Shown here: positions 7,729-15,702 of the stretch, piece by piece
Layout of the letters: every line of letters begins with the position of its first letter
Numbering within the stretch: the first letter of the stretch is position 1
NCBI GenBank assembly: GCA_964559135.1
Contig: CAZLGG010000027.1
Coordinates: forward strand, 1 to 41,200
From: DRQF01 sp964559135
GTDB lineage: Bacteria; Planctomycetota; GCA-002687715; DRQF01
Reading direction: 5' to 3'
Length of the DNA stretch: 41,200 nt
Translations under genes and position numbers: made by a program
Notes under the pieces: generated by a model
What the model was told of the DNA's origin: nothing
Databases searched by the model: none
The model's input: only the letters and a program-made list of their open reading frames with translations

Positions 7729-8961
7729 ATGCACCACCCCGGTCAACGCCTCGAATCGAAGTGTCTCTGGGCCCCTTGGACGCGATTCGTCGCGGCCATG
7801 GTATGGGGGGTGGTGGTGTCCCACCTTTCCAGTCAGTCCACGCTCCCCGGCTTGCCGGGAACGCTCATCAGCGGCGGGCTGCCCGCCGGGCTCGAGCCGA
7901 GCGGAGCCGATTTTCACAGCCGCGAGAGAAAGCTTTATGTCGTGAGCGACACAGGTGTCCTGACATCGATGGCGATCGACGGCAGTTCCGTGACCAATAC
8001 GATCGTCGGGGGAGACCTGGAAGCGGTCTGCGTCGCGAATCCCATGACGAGTCTCATCTACCTCGGCCTCGAGGTGCCGAACATGATTCTCGAATACGAT
8101 CTCGCGAGCAGCTCGGTGACCCGGACCTTCGACCTGACCGGAATCCTGCCTTCACCGGGAACTCAGGGGCTCGAGGCCCTGACGTTCGTGCCGGATGCGA
8201 CCCATCCGGAGGGCGGTCTCTTTCACGCGGGGAACCAGGCCGACGGGATCATCTACGTGCTTTCTCTTCCCCTCATCAGCAACCCTTCGTCGACGGCCGT
8301 TCAGTTGGTCTCGACCTACCAACCCGCACCGTTCTTCACGGACCTTTCGGGGCTCCACTATGATCTGAGCTCGCAGCGCATCTATGCCCTCTATGACACA
8401 CCGAACCGCCTGCGAGCCGTCTCGACGACGGGAGCATTCATTCAGGAGTGGTTCATTCCGGGCATCCAGCAAGAAGCGCTCGCCCTCGATGGATGCACGC
8501 TCGTCATCGGAGAGGACAACGGGCCGATCAGGACCTATGCTCCGTTCCCGTCCTCGGGAAGCTGCCCCACCCTGTCGGCTGACGTGGTGAACATCTCCCT
8601 GCAAGCGGGCGGCACGCAACACATGACTCTCGATCCGGGGCCGACCTTCGGCGGCCAGGCCTACCTGGTCTTGGGGTCCGCGTCCGGAACGTTTCCCGGC
8701 GTCGCGGTCGGGGCCTTTCTCCTGCCTCTCAACGTCGATCCCTATCTCTTGTTCACGCTGAATCAGCCCAACACTCCGCCTCTTGCGAACGGATTGGACT
8801 TTCTCGATGTGTTGGGAATGGGCAGTGCTGATTTCGTGATTCCACCCCTTACGAGCCCCGCGTTCGCGGGAGTCATTCTCCACCACTCATTCGTCGTCGT
8901 CGACGGCAGTCTCTCGGTGAGCGATGTCAGCAACGCCGTTCCCCTGACTTTGATCCCTTGA
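7729..8961 (+). CDS. Secreted SdiA-regulated/phytase-like beta-propeller protein
   Basis: The 410-aa product starts with a signal peptide (hydrophobic core at about residues 19-35, RFVAAMVWGVVVSHLSS). Residues about 45-285 resemble SdiA-regulated or phytase-like propellers. They contain LEPSGADFHSRERKLYVVSD, GGDLEAVCV, GTQGLEALTFVPD, FTDLSGLHYD and QEALALDGCTLVIGEDNG, each a blade with a Glu/Asp in the central pore. Such proteins are exported, and enzymatic activity is unproven for most. Residues 286-410 form a separate beta-rich tail ending in GVILHHSFVVVDGSLSVSD and SNAVPLTLIP, similar to tails of other secreted proteins in this window. GGAAAG precedes the ATG. The gene converges on the lamin-tail gene with only 7 bases between the stops, and a small hairpin spans both. 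Confidence 0.75.
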   Translation: MHHPGQRLESKCLWAPWTRFVAAMVWGVVVSHLSSQSTLPGLPGTLISGGLPAGLEPSGADFHSRERKLYVVSDTGVLTSMAIDGSSVTNTIVGGDLEAVCVANPMTSLIYLGLEVPNMILEYDLASSSVTRTFDLTGILPSPGTQGLEALTFVPDATHPEGGLFHAGNQADGIIYVLSLPLISNPSSTAVQLVSTYQPAPFFTDLSGLHYDLSSQRIYALYDTPNRLRAVSTTGAFIQEWFIPGIQQEALALDGCTLVIGEDNGPIRTYAPFPSSGSCPTLSADVVNISLQAGGTQHMTLDPGPTFGGQAYLVLGSASGTFPGVAVGAFLLPLNVDPYLLFTLNQPNTPPLANGLDFLDVLGMGSADFVIPPLTSPAFAGVILHHSFVVVDGSLSVSDVSNAVPLTLIP

Positions 8962-8968
8962 CCTGCCG

Positions 8969-10060
8969 TCAGGGGATGACGACCTCGCGGGCCATCGGGA
9001 TGCCGAGATTGAACATGTTGCGGCCCGGGTCGATGCAGACGAACTGAAGCATGATGGACGTGTTCATGCCGCCGAGGACGGGGGGAATCACGCCCCCGTA
9101 GACGAACCCCCCGGGCAGCAGAACCGGTGCCAGCGGCACGGGAGCGAAGCCGTTGACGATCACGAAGGCCTGCGTCGTGTCCAGCCACAAACCTCCCCCG
9201 GGCGGGTCCCCGGGGACGATCTGGGGAAAGAGAAACGTCCCCGTCGGAACGAGTTGGAGCAGTGCCACGAAGGGTTGCAGGTCGAGGGTGCCCATCGGCG
9301 AGAAGAAGCGGAGCGTCAGGGCGTCGCCGGCCATCGCCGTGTGGACGCCTGAGTTCGACTGGTCGAGCATGCCGTTGACGCTCAATTCCAGGTCGGCATC
9401 GGTTCCGTTTCCGGGGTACATCGCCGGGTCGAGCACCGCAGCCGCGTAGGGGGTGATGCCGTCATTCATGAATCCGGCGCTGTGCAGCACGCCGAAGGCG
9501 ACGACGGGGCTGGGATTGAAAAGGCCCACCGGCCCCTCCGGATTGCGCGTCACGGAAAAGCCGTCTCCGTCATCGGGTCCGCCCCCACCGAGATAGATGT
9601 GGATGTCGATCGTGGCGCCGCTGGCGTCTTGCAATTCCACGGTGTCGCCGCCGTTTCCGAGGGTGAGCGATCCGGTCGAAGCGGTGACGCCGAGGCCTCC
9701 TCCCATGGCATTGAAGTTGGCGACGCTGCCTCCACCGAACACGACGATCGCGGCTCCGACAGGCAGGCTCGTCCCCGCGGCGAAAACATGACGCACCGTT
9801 CCGCCGAGGGCTCCGTCCAGGAGTCTCCACCCGCTGATGTCCACGGTGGCCGGACCGGCGTTGACGACCTCGACGAATTCGTCATCGAATTGGGAGCTGC
9901 TCGTGGCTGGAATCCCGTCACCGTTCGTGTCCAGCCCCGTCGCTCCCAGGGACGTGTCGATGGGGTCGGAGCAGTACTCGTTGATGTACACCTGAGCCGG
10001 CGTGAGTGAGGTGCATGCCGCCACGGCGACGACGACGAGGAAGTATGCGAGGTTTTTCAT
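8969..10060 (-). CDS. Secreted lamin-tail-domain protein
   Basis: The 363-aa protein has a signal peptide (MKNLAYFLVVVAVAACTSLT, cleavage near PAQ). It continues directly into a lamin-tail domain: VYINEYCSDPID, then DDEFVEVVNAGPATVDISGW, VRHVFAAGTSLPVGAAIVVF and GGDTVELQDASGATID, covering about residues 24-165. These Ig-like domains occur in bacterial surface proteins and often beside nucleases, CotH or phosphodiesterases. The C-terminal half (about 225-363) is another beta-rich module ending ...AREVVIP. It is the last gene of the DUF1573/rhodanese/MauE operon, and its ATG overlaps the MauE stop as ATGA, so it is translationally coupled to that gene. The alanine-cysteine near residue 16 could make a lipobox, but the flanking residues favour ordinary cleavage. 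Confidence 0.8.
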   Translation of the reverse strand: MKNLAYFLVVVAVAACTSLTPAQVYINEYCSDPIDTSLGATGLDTNGDGIPATSSSQFDDEFVEVVNAGPATVDISGWRLLDGALGGTVRHVFAAGTSLPVGAAIVVFGGGSVANFNAMGGGLGVTASTGSLTLGNGGDTVELQDASGATIDIHIYLGGGGPDDGDGFSVTRNPEGPVGLFNPSPVVAFGVLHSAGFMNDGITPYAAAVLDPAMYPGNGTDADLELSVNGMLDQSNSGVHTAMAGDALTLRFFSPMGTLDLQPFVALLQLVPTGTFLFPQIVPGDPPGGGLWLDTTQAFVIVNGFAPVPLAPVLLPGGFVYGGVIPPVLGGMNTSIMLQFVCIDPGRNMFNLGIPMAREVVIP

Positions 10061-10515
10061 GACGAAGGCCTCATGTGAGGAGGTGATTCGGGGCCGCCCA
10101 AGGCGAAACGCCCCGGGCCTTTCAGCAGAACGATCAGCGAGAGAGCGCCGAGAACGGTGTTGCGGACGAGATGGCAGACGCCCAGGGGGCCCGAGCAGAC
10201 GAGTTTCAGCTGCCCGAAGCAGGGGCAGTCGACGTCGAGGCCCCGAGCCATGAGCGAGATGATCCCGCCCGCGAAGGCGAGCATCAAAGCCAAACTCAAT
10301 AGGGCGGCGCCGCGGGCCTTCCAGCCGAGGAGAAGAGCGCCGCCCACCACCAGCTCCAACCAGGGCAGAAGCAGAGCGGACCGCTCCACGAAAGCCTCGC
10401 TGAATCCCAGACGAAACGAGACGAGGGCGTGAGCGAACAGAGTTGGATCTCGCAGTTTCATGGTCCCGCTCAAAAGCAGGATCGCGGCGAGCAGAAAACG
10501 GGAAAACATCGCCAT
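10057..10515 (-). CDS. MauE/DoxX-type redox-associated membrane protein
   Basis: This 152-aa protein has four membrane helices and the family signature start, FSRFLLAAILLLSGTMKLRD. MauE/DoxX proteins of this type are thought to support disulfide or thiol chemistry in the envelope. The sequence DVDCPCFGQL (about residues 94-103) puts a CxC cysteine pair at the membrane surface, with further cysteines in KLVCSGPLGVCH just after it, consistent with thiol redox work. It lies 11 bases downstream of the rhodanese gene and overlaps the lamin-tail gene by ATGA. The alternative methionine two codons later (MFSRF) is equally possible as start. Confidence 0.85.
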   Translation of the reverse strand: MAMFSRFLLAAILLLSGTMKLRDPTLFAHALVSFRLGFSEAFVERSALLLPWLELVVGGALLLGWKARGAALLSLALMLAFAGGIISLMARGLDVDCPCFGQLKLVCSGPLGVCHLVRNTVLGALSLIVLLKGPGRFALGGPESPPHMRPSS

Positions 10516-10526
10516 CCTAGGGTTCC

Positions 10527-11006
10527 TCAGCGGGAAACGGAGGGATATCCCGCTTTCTTCCAGACATCAAAGGGACCATCGAAAACCATCACGTTCGAAT
10601 AGCCCATCTCCTGCAGCCGCTCGACAACGATCTGAGCAATGTCGCACCCGGAGCTGCAGTAGACGATCATCGGCATGTCGGGCGGGAGCCCTTCCAAGGC
10701 CTGCGGAAAGCTCCCCTCACTGACGTCTTCGATGGGGAGGTGGACCGCCCCCTCGATATGGCCCTCTTCGTATTCCTCGTCGGAACTCGCGTCGAAGAAC
10801 TGGGTGAGTCCTGCCTGGTGAAGCTCATGGGCCCGAGTGGGGGAAACGAAGAGGAACTTGCCTCGACGCACCACCCCCGGCGCCACCTCCTCACCCCGCG
10901 TCGACGTGTCGATGACGGTGATGTCGACGGGGCGGATCATGGAGTGAGCGAGCCCCGCCAGGAGAGCGAGAATCGTCAGGATCAGCGCGTCCTTCAGGAG
11001 CCTCAC
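10527..11006 (-). CDS. Membrane-anchored rhodanese-domain protein
   Basis: The 159-aa protein has one N-terminal hydrophobic anchor (residues 5-22) followed by a single rhodanese domain. The substrate-side motif FFDASSDEEYEEGHIEGAVH lies at 70-89, and the active-site loop YCSSGCDIA begins with Cys117, so the sulfur-carrying cysteine is present. A second cysteine at 121 could form a disulfide with it. Rhodaneses carry a persulfide or act as thiol relays; the predicted location is outside the inner membrane. Its stop is 11 bases before MauE and its start 3 bases after the DUF1573 stop, so the three are certainly one operon. This supports a shared role in envelope sulfur or thiol chemistry, which is an inference. 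Confidence 0.88.
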   Translation of the reverse strand: MRLLKDALILTILALLAGLAHSMIRPVDITVIDTSTRGEEVAPGVVRRGKFLFVSPTRAHELHQAGLTQFFDASSDEEYEEGHIEGAVHLPIEDVSEGSFPQALEGLPPDMPMIVYCSSGCDIAQIVVERLQEMGYSNVMVFDGPFDVWKKAGYPSVSR

Positions 11007-11009
11007 CGG

Positions 11010-12221
11010 TCAGTACCGGAAGAGGCCCGAGAGCGGGATGATGATCTCCGGCTGTTCCGCGAGATCGGTGCGGATGTAGATCGACCCCTTCACCTGGAAG
11101 CCCAGCTTCTTGTCGACGCGAGCCGGCGTCTTGCCGGTCAGCTCCAGGGCGACCCACCCGTTCCGTTTGGGGTCGACGGGCAACTGCTTCAATTCGAGGT
11201 GCAACTCTTTCTGGGTCCCGATGAGGCGGGCCTCCTTGATCGCGAAGCGCGTGTCCTTCGCGCGCGGTCCGAGCTGGATCTTGTGCGTGAATTCCTCGTT
11301 GGGGAGTACGCCTCTCAGCTGGATCTTGAACGGCACCACGTTGATCGGACCGACGACTTGGGCCAGAACGACGACGTTGATGTGTTTCTTCTCCTTGTCG
11401 TTGGTCTTGATCTTGAGAATCGTCTTGTGCTGGTCGATGGCGAAGTCGCCCTTGAAGGACGTCGTGAAGTTGTAGACGACGACGTCATCCCCGTGGTCGA
11501 CCGTGTGCTCGACCTTCCCCTGAGTCAACGGGAACCGGTCGGGGTCACCACTCTCGATGCTTTCGATCTGAAGATCCAGATTGCGGCTGACGATTCGGAA
11601 GTCCTTGGGCTTCGAAGCCTCGCCCCGGGAGAGCATGCCGAGGAAGACGGACCGGGGCTCGATCGCGATGCGGGCGATGATGTAGGCCTTGAACGAGACC
11701 TTGGCGAGCGGCTCCTCCGGATTGTCGGTGACGATCGTGACGTGCTTCAGATCCTGGCCTTGTCGATGGTTCCCGTCGAACGTGACCTTCAGATGGCCCT
11801 CTTCGCCGGGCTGGTAGACGCGAAGCTCGAGTTCGGGGTAGGTGCAGCCGCAGCTTTTCTTGACCTCGAGGATGCGTACCGGATGGTCCTCGGCATTGAA
11901 GAAGTCATACACGACGCTGCGCTTTTCCGTGTCGCGCATGTCGCCGAAATCATAGTCGACGAACTTGAACTTGAATGGGCCGGAGCGCTTCCACTTCGCC
12001 TTGGGCACGTCCTCCGTCGTCGGTTCGGCGCGCACGCCGGAATCCGAGGGTTTCGGGGAAGAAGTGAGTTTGGCTGCGGAGGGGGTCGAGGCGTCTGCGG
12101 TCGCCTCCGCGGCGTTCGACGAATTCGTGGTTTGCGCCGAACTGGACGCGTCGGAGCAGGCTGCGGAAAAGAGGGTGGCGAATGCGAGAATCGCTGTGGC
12201 AAGGATTTGTGTCGGACGCAT
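11010..12221 (-). CDS. DUF1573 lipoprotein
   Basis: The 403-aa protein begins with a lipoprotein signal (MRPTQILATAILAFATLFSA, then Ala-Cys22). A Ser/Thr/Ala-rich linker follows to about residue 75. A DUF1573 domain follows from FVDYDFGDMRDTEK, with its hallmark KKSCGCTYPE (121-130) whose two cysteines form a CxC pair. Further Ig-like strands run to the end, finishing in IIPLSGLFRY. DUF1573 domains have an ASPM/Hydin-like Ig fold and are common in Planctomycetota and Bacteroidota; their biochemical role is unknown. The chosen start at 12221 gives a good lipobox; the frame also stays open to 12428, but that part reads as basic and proline-rich noise. It heads the operon that continues with rhodanese, MauE and a lamin-tail protein. 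Confidence 0.85.
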   Translation of the reverse strand: MRPTQILATAILAFATLFSAACSDASSSAQTTNSSNAAEATADASTPSAAKLTSSPKPSDSGVRAEPTTEDVPKAKWKRSGPFKFKFVDYDFGDMRDTEKRSVVYDFFNAEDHPVRILEVKKSCGCTYPELELRVYQPGEEGHLKVTFDGNHRQGQDLKHVTIVTDNPEEPLAKVSFKAYIIARIAIEPRSVFLGMLSRGEASKPKDFRIVSRNLDLQIESIESGDPDRFPLTQGKVEHTVDHGDDVVVYNFTTSFKGDFAIDQHKTILKIKTNDKEKKHINVVVLAQVVGPINVVPFKIQLRGVLPNEEFTHKIQLGPRAKDTRFAIKEARLIGTQKELHLELKQLPVDPKRNGWVALELTGKTPARVDKKLGFQVKGSIYIRTDLAEQPEIIIPLSGLFRY

Positions 12222-12539
12222 TGGGGGGAATCTCCAACATGCTCTGTTGAATGGGTCGTGGGGCCGGCCGACGAAGGGGAACCGGTCGCGGCGATCATAA
12301 CATCTCTCACTTGGGCGAGTGAAGGGCTCACCAAAAACATGGGGATGAGTAGGAATGCAGGGGATGGGGGGCCTCCGGGGAGTGTGAAATGGGGTGTCGA
12401 CGGCTCGGGGGCCGGCGGGCGCATGCATCGTAGCAGGTCAATCGGTCGCGGAGCGAGGATTCTCGTGGACGTGGAATGCCCGCAGCGTTATCCTCGCTGT
12501 GCTTTCATCATCACCCCCTACGGTTCTCGAGGTCCTGTC
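12222..12539. other. Divergent intergenic region
   Basis: These 318 bases separate the DUF1573 operon (minus) from the phosphodiesterase gene (plus) and must hold both promoters. No convincing sigma-70 type pair was seen on either strand; TTATCC near 12487 is a weak -10 candidate for the plus-strand gene. No small gene, RNA or repeat was identified. Confidence 0.4.
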
Positions 12540-14189
12540 ATGTCGAGTCGCTGTCTGCTCGTTCTCACTCTTTTGGCAGTTCAGATGCCCCGCGTCGGGG
12601 CTCAGAATCCCGTCATCGATCATGTCATCATCATCAGTGTCGATGGTTTGCGACCGGACGCCATGACCAATCTCGGTCCGTCACTCCTGCCGAACTTCTA
12701 CCGGTTTCGCAACGAGGGGACGGGCACGGACAATGCGCGGCCCGATGCCGGCTTCACGATCACGCTGCCCAATCACGTGAACATGGTGACGGGGCACCCC
12801 GTTCTCGGTCCGTCGGGACACCAGTGGACAACCAATGCGGACCCCGCTCCGGGTGTGACGATTCACAGTAACGCCGGCACCTACATCCCCAGCATTTTCG
12901 ACGTGGCCCACGACAATGGCTTGCTCACTGCCTTTTACGCCAGCAAGTCGAAGTTTTCCCTTTTCGATACCAGCTATGACGGCACCAACGGTGCTCCCGA
13001 CATGACGGGGGCCGACAACGGTCGAGACAAGATCGACCTGTTCGTGTTCGATGCGGACATCCAGAATCTGACCTCTCAGTTTGCCGCGGACATGGCGGGC
13101 AATCTGTTCAATCTGACCTTCATCCATTTCGCGGACACCGATCTATTCGGGCATCTTTTTCAGTTCGATCCCACGCCTGGAACCTTCTATTCCTCGAAGG
13201 TTCTCCTCGTGGACGCTCTCCTCGGACAGATTCTGAGTGTCGTCGAAAACGACCCGAACCTTCAGGGAAGCACGGCGATCATTCTCACGACGGACCATGG
13301 TGGCGTCGGAAGCAATCACGTGGCCGCGACGGTCCCGCAGAATTTCACGATCCCATTTTACGTCTGGGGACCGGGAGTTGCCGCCAATACGGGCCTGTAT
13401 GCCATCAATGCGGCGACCAGGGCCGATCCCCTCGGGAGCGCCCCGGACTACACCGGAACTCAGCCGATTCGCAACGCCGACGCCCCGAATCTGGCCCTCA
13501 TGATGTTGGGCTTGCCACCCGTGCCCGGATCGACCATCAACCCCTCCGGCACCGAGGTCTTGCCTTTCGGTCCCGGGAACCTTTCACCCACCGCTTCCGT
13601 CGCGGGGACGGCCACCAATGGATTCGCCCCGTTTGCCACCGTCTTCGACGGGACGGCCTCGACGGACCCCGACGGCAGCATCGTCGATTGGACCTGGTTC
13701 GTGTCCGACGGCACACTCTTGAGCGGCCCCACGGTCACTCACACGTTTTCTCAGCCCGGAGCCTATTCGGTTGTCCTCCAGGTGACTGATGACCAGGGGG
13801 CCACCGACCTCACGGGGATTGGGATTCAAGTGCAGGCGGCACCGAACCTTCCTCCGGATCTCACCGTGAACCCGCCCGCCGGGTCCATCGGAAGCACCGA
13901 GCCTTTGGTCGTCACCCTCGACGATCCCGAGGGCCTGGGAGATCTCACGGTGTTTTCGATGAGCGTCGCCTTCAACGGCAACGGGGTGTTCCTCCCGTTC
14001 TTCGTGCCCGAGTTCTATTCCTCCTTCCAATTCGGGCTCGATGCCCAAGGACGATTCCAGATCACCTGGCCGGATCTCGGCTTCTGGGTGAACACGGCTC
14101 CCTTCACGAGTTGGACCTTCGACGCTCTCCTCTTCGATACGGCGGGGAATTCGACACAGGTGCAAACCACCTATCAGCCCCTTCCCTGA
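12540..14189 (+). CDS. Secreted alkaline-phosphatase-superfamily phosphodiesterase with PKD domain
   Basis: The 549-aa protein has a signal peptide (residues 1-21, ending VGAQ). A nucleotide pyrophosphatase/phosphodiesterase-type domain follows. VDGLRPD at 34-40 supplies metal ligand Asp35. TLPNH at 75-79 carries the nucleophile Thr75. ADTDLFGH at 198-205 and DHGGVGSNH at 252-260 supply the remaining Asp and His ligands. The full metal site therefore appears intact, and hydrolysis of phosphodiesters or nucleotides outside the cell is likely. A PKD domain follows (about 345-430; FDGTASTDPDGSIVDWTW, then VTHTFSQPGAYSVVLQVTDD). The last 115 residues form a beta-rich tail ending TAGNSTQVQTTYQPLP. 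The frame is open far upstream, but the signal peptide fixes the start at 12540. Confidence 0.85.
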   Translation: MSSRCLLVLTLLAVQMPRVGAQNPVIDHVIIISVDGLRPDAMTNLGPSLLPNFYRFRNEGTGTDNARPDAGFTITLPNHVNMVTGHPVLGPSGHQWTTNADPAPGVTIHSNAGTYIPSIFDVAHDNGLLTAFYASKSKFSLFDTSYDGTNGAPDMTGADNGRDKIDLFVFDADIQNLTSQFAADMAGNLFNLTFIHFADTDLFGHLFQFDPTPGTFYSSKVLLVDALLGQILSVVENDPNLQGSTAIILTTDHGGVGSNHVAATVPQNFTIPFYVWGPGVAANTGLYAINAATRADPLGSAPDYTGTQPIRNADAPNLALMMLGLPPVPGSTINPSGTEVLPFGPGNLSPTASVAGTATNGFAPFATVFDGTASTDPDGSIVDWTWFVSDGTLLSGPTVTHTFSQPGAYSVVLQVTDDQGATDLTGIGIQVQAAPNLPPDLTVNPPAGSIGSTEPLVVTLDDPEGLGDLTVFSMSVAFNGNGVFLPFFVPEFYSSFQFGLDAQGRFQITWPDLGFWVNTAPFTSWTFDALLFDTAGNSTQVQTTYQPLP

Positions 14190-14377
14190 TCCCGGCCCGA
14201 AACCCGCTCCCTCGCGAGGCCACCGCCACCGGCCCGGGGGAAGGTCTGGGTTTTTTTGCGGGATTCCGTGACCGGTTTCGGCATTTCGAGCGCTTTAGTC
14301 CTATGTGGCGAGTCGGTCTTCTTCGAGCGGACCCACGCCCCCCCAAAAAAATCGTCTCGAAGTAGGAGGATATATCC

Positions 14378-15394
14378 ATGCGAGTCTCTTCAGCCCTGTT
14401 CGCGGCGGCCTTATTGGGCGGAGTCCTCTCCGCCCAGGTCTTCATCAACGAAGACTTCTCGACCGCCAGTGGCGCCACGCCACCAGCCGGTTGGTCGACG
14501 CAACTCGTCGTTGGCGGCGATCCCGGGCAAAACTGGCAATTCGACAACCCAGGCAATCGATCGATCCTGGCCCCCCTCAGCGCCCCGGTGGCCATTGCTG
14601 ATTCCGACTATCAGGGCCTGTTCGGCGATGTGGTGGCCCAGATGGACTCACCCCCCTTCGACGCCAGTGGCGGGGGACCCATCTTTCTCGAGTGGGATCA
14701 ATGGCATAACTTTTTCCCCAATAGCGTGGTCAACGTCTACGTGAGTGATGGTGTGACGGTGACGCTCATCTACTCGGATTCCATGGGCACGGCTCCCAAC
14801 GACCACCAGGCGTTCGACATCACTGCCGCTGCCAATGGCTCTCCCAACGCCTTCGTGCGTTTCGAGTACGTCGCCAACTTCGACTTCTGGTGGCAGGTCG
14901 ACAACGTCTTCGTCTTCTCACCTCAGCCGCTTTTGTATCCCGGCACCGGCGAGGACCTCATCCTCGGGTCGTCCGTGAACTTCGCGCCCCTCACCGGCGG
15001 CATCCTTTTCGACCACAAGGACGTTCTCCCCGGCGACTTCGTCACGGTTCACTTCGAGTCGCCCAACGGAGACTTCATCGGTCTGAATATCTCCTTGTTG
15101 GCGACCCTTTTCGACTCTACAGGCCCAGGGGTCGCCGAGGTCTCGCCTCTCGTTTTCCCAGGCATCTACGCCAATTTCTTGCCGCCGCCATTGGGAACCC
15201 AGAGCATCCTCGGCTCCGGGAATCTCCCGGTGATCGGCGCGCAAGCGGTTCTTCCCCCCGGCGGCATGTCCTTGAGCTTCATCTGGCCTCCGGCGCTCCC
15301 CGTGGATTCCTTGCTTCTCCAGGCCTTGGTCACGGGGGCCGGCACCGCCAACGGGTTCTTCGCGACCACCGCGGGTCACGTCTTCGAGGAATAA
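14378..15394 (+). CDS. Secreted choice-of-anchor J protein (paralogue 1)
   Basis: A strong ribosome site (AGGAGGA, 14364-14370) precedes this 338-aa protein. It has a signal peptide (cleavage near LSAQ, residue 20) followed by a choice-of-anchor J/MAM-like jelly roll. Landmarks are INEDFSTASGATPPAGWSTQ at 23-42, FLEWDQWHNFF, FDITAAANGSPNAFVRFEY and FDFWWQVDNVFVF. The C-terminal 140 residues, from YPGTGEDLILGSS to GFFATTAGHVFEE, are a second beta domain shared with the gene at 21375. The protein is probably exported and attached to, or shed from, the cell surface; no ligand or enzyme activity can be read. It stands alone, with a promoter region of 188 bases upstream and strong hairpins downstream. 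Confidence 0.8.
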   Translation: MRVSSALFAAALLGGVLSAQVFINEDFSTASGATPPAGWSTQLVVGGDPGQNWQFDNPGNRSILAPLSAPVAIADSDYQGLFGDVVAQMDSPPFDASGGGPIFLEWDQWHNFFPNSVVNVYVSDGVTVTLIYSDSMGTAPNDHQAFDITAAANGSPNAFVRFEYVANFDFWWQVDNVFVFSPQPLLYPGTGEDLILGSSVNFAPLTGGILFDHKDVLPGDFVTVHFESPNGDFIGLNISLLATLFDSTGPGVAEVSPLVFPGIYANFLPPPLGTQSILGSGNLPVIGAQAVLPPGGMSLSFIWPPALPVDSLLLQALVTGAGTANGFFATTAGHVFEE

Positions 15395-15419
15395 ACGTCC
15401 CGCACAAGGAAGAGTAAGG

Positions 15420-15440
15420 GGGGCCATCTGACGTGGCCCC
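15420..15440 (+). repeat. Perfect 7-bp hairpin after the choice-of-anchor gene
   Basis: GGGGCCA at 15420-15426 pairs exactly with TGGCCCC at 15434-15440 around a 7-base loop. No T-run follows directly, so on its own it is not an intrinsic terminator, but it stands just before one and may protect the 3' end of the transcript. Confidence 0.5.
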
Positions 15441-15442
15441 TG

Positions 15443-15483
15443 CCCCGCGTCGCCACTCCCCCAACAGGCGACCGGGGTTTTTT
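15443..15483 (+). terminator. Rho-independent terminator of the 14378 gene
   Basis: CCCCGCGTCGCC (15443-15454) pairs with GGCGACCGGGG (15467-15477), with one mismatched or bulged position, around a 12-base loop. A run of six T follows (15478-15483). It lies 49 bases past the stop of the choice-of-anchor gene. Confidence 0.75.
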
Positions 15484-15544
15484 CATTTTCAACGAAGCGC
15501 CCCTCCTCGCCCCTTGGATCGCCCCCTGCGATTCAGAATGTCGA

Positions 15545-15573
15545 TTGACCCTCGCTCGACCATGGTGTACTCT
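15545..15573 (+). promoter_or_regulatory. Candidate promoter of the 1845-aa protein gene
   Basis: TTGACC (15545-15550) is followed, 17 bases later, by TGTACTCT (the -10 would be TACTCT, 15568-15573). The -35 is close to consensus and the -10 is poor but preceded by TG. A similar GGTGTATACT sequence stands before the gene at 28414. The remainder of the 308-base intergenic region (15395-15702) holds the two hairpins already listed and no further gene. Confidence 0.35.
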
Positions 15574-15702
15574 TGATGCATAAAACCAGCACACTGAACA
15601 GAGTCTCGGAACCGAAACCGGGGGGGGGAACGGGGCCGAGAGTCTCTGCTTTGCCGTACCCGGTCCGGAGCGCCACCGCGCCCACCAAAGGATAGATCGA
15701 TC

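Noticed and set aside
10740..12539. Very long plus-strand frame extending the phosphodiesterase upstream by 600 codons
   Set aside because: It is antisense to the rhodanese and DUF1573 genes, which have clear domains; the signal peptide at 12540 marks the true start.
15651..15666. 16-mer TTGCCGTACCCGGTCC repeated at 39721-39736 as a common promoter element
   Set aside because: A single exact pair at different distances from the genes (about 40 and 560 bases); chance is not excluded, so it was not called a regulatory site.
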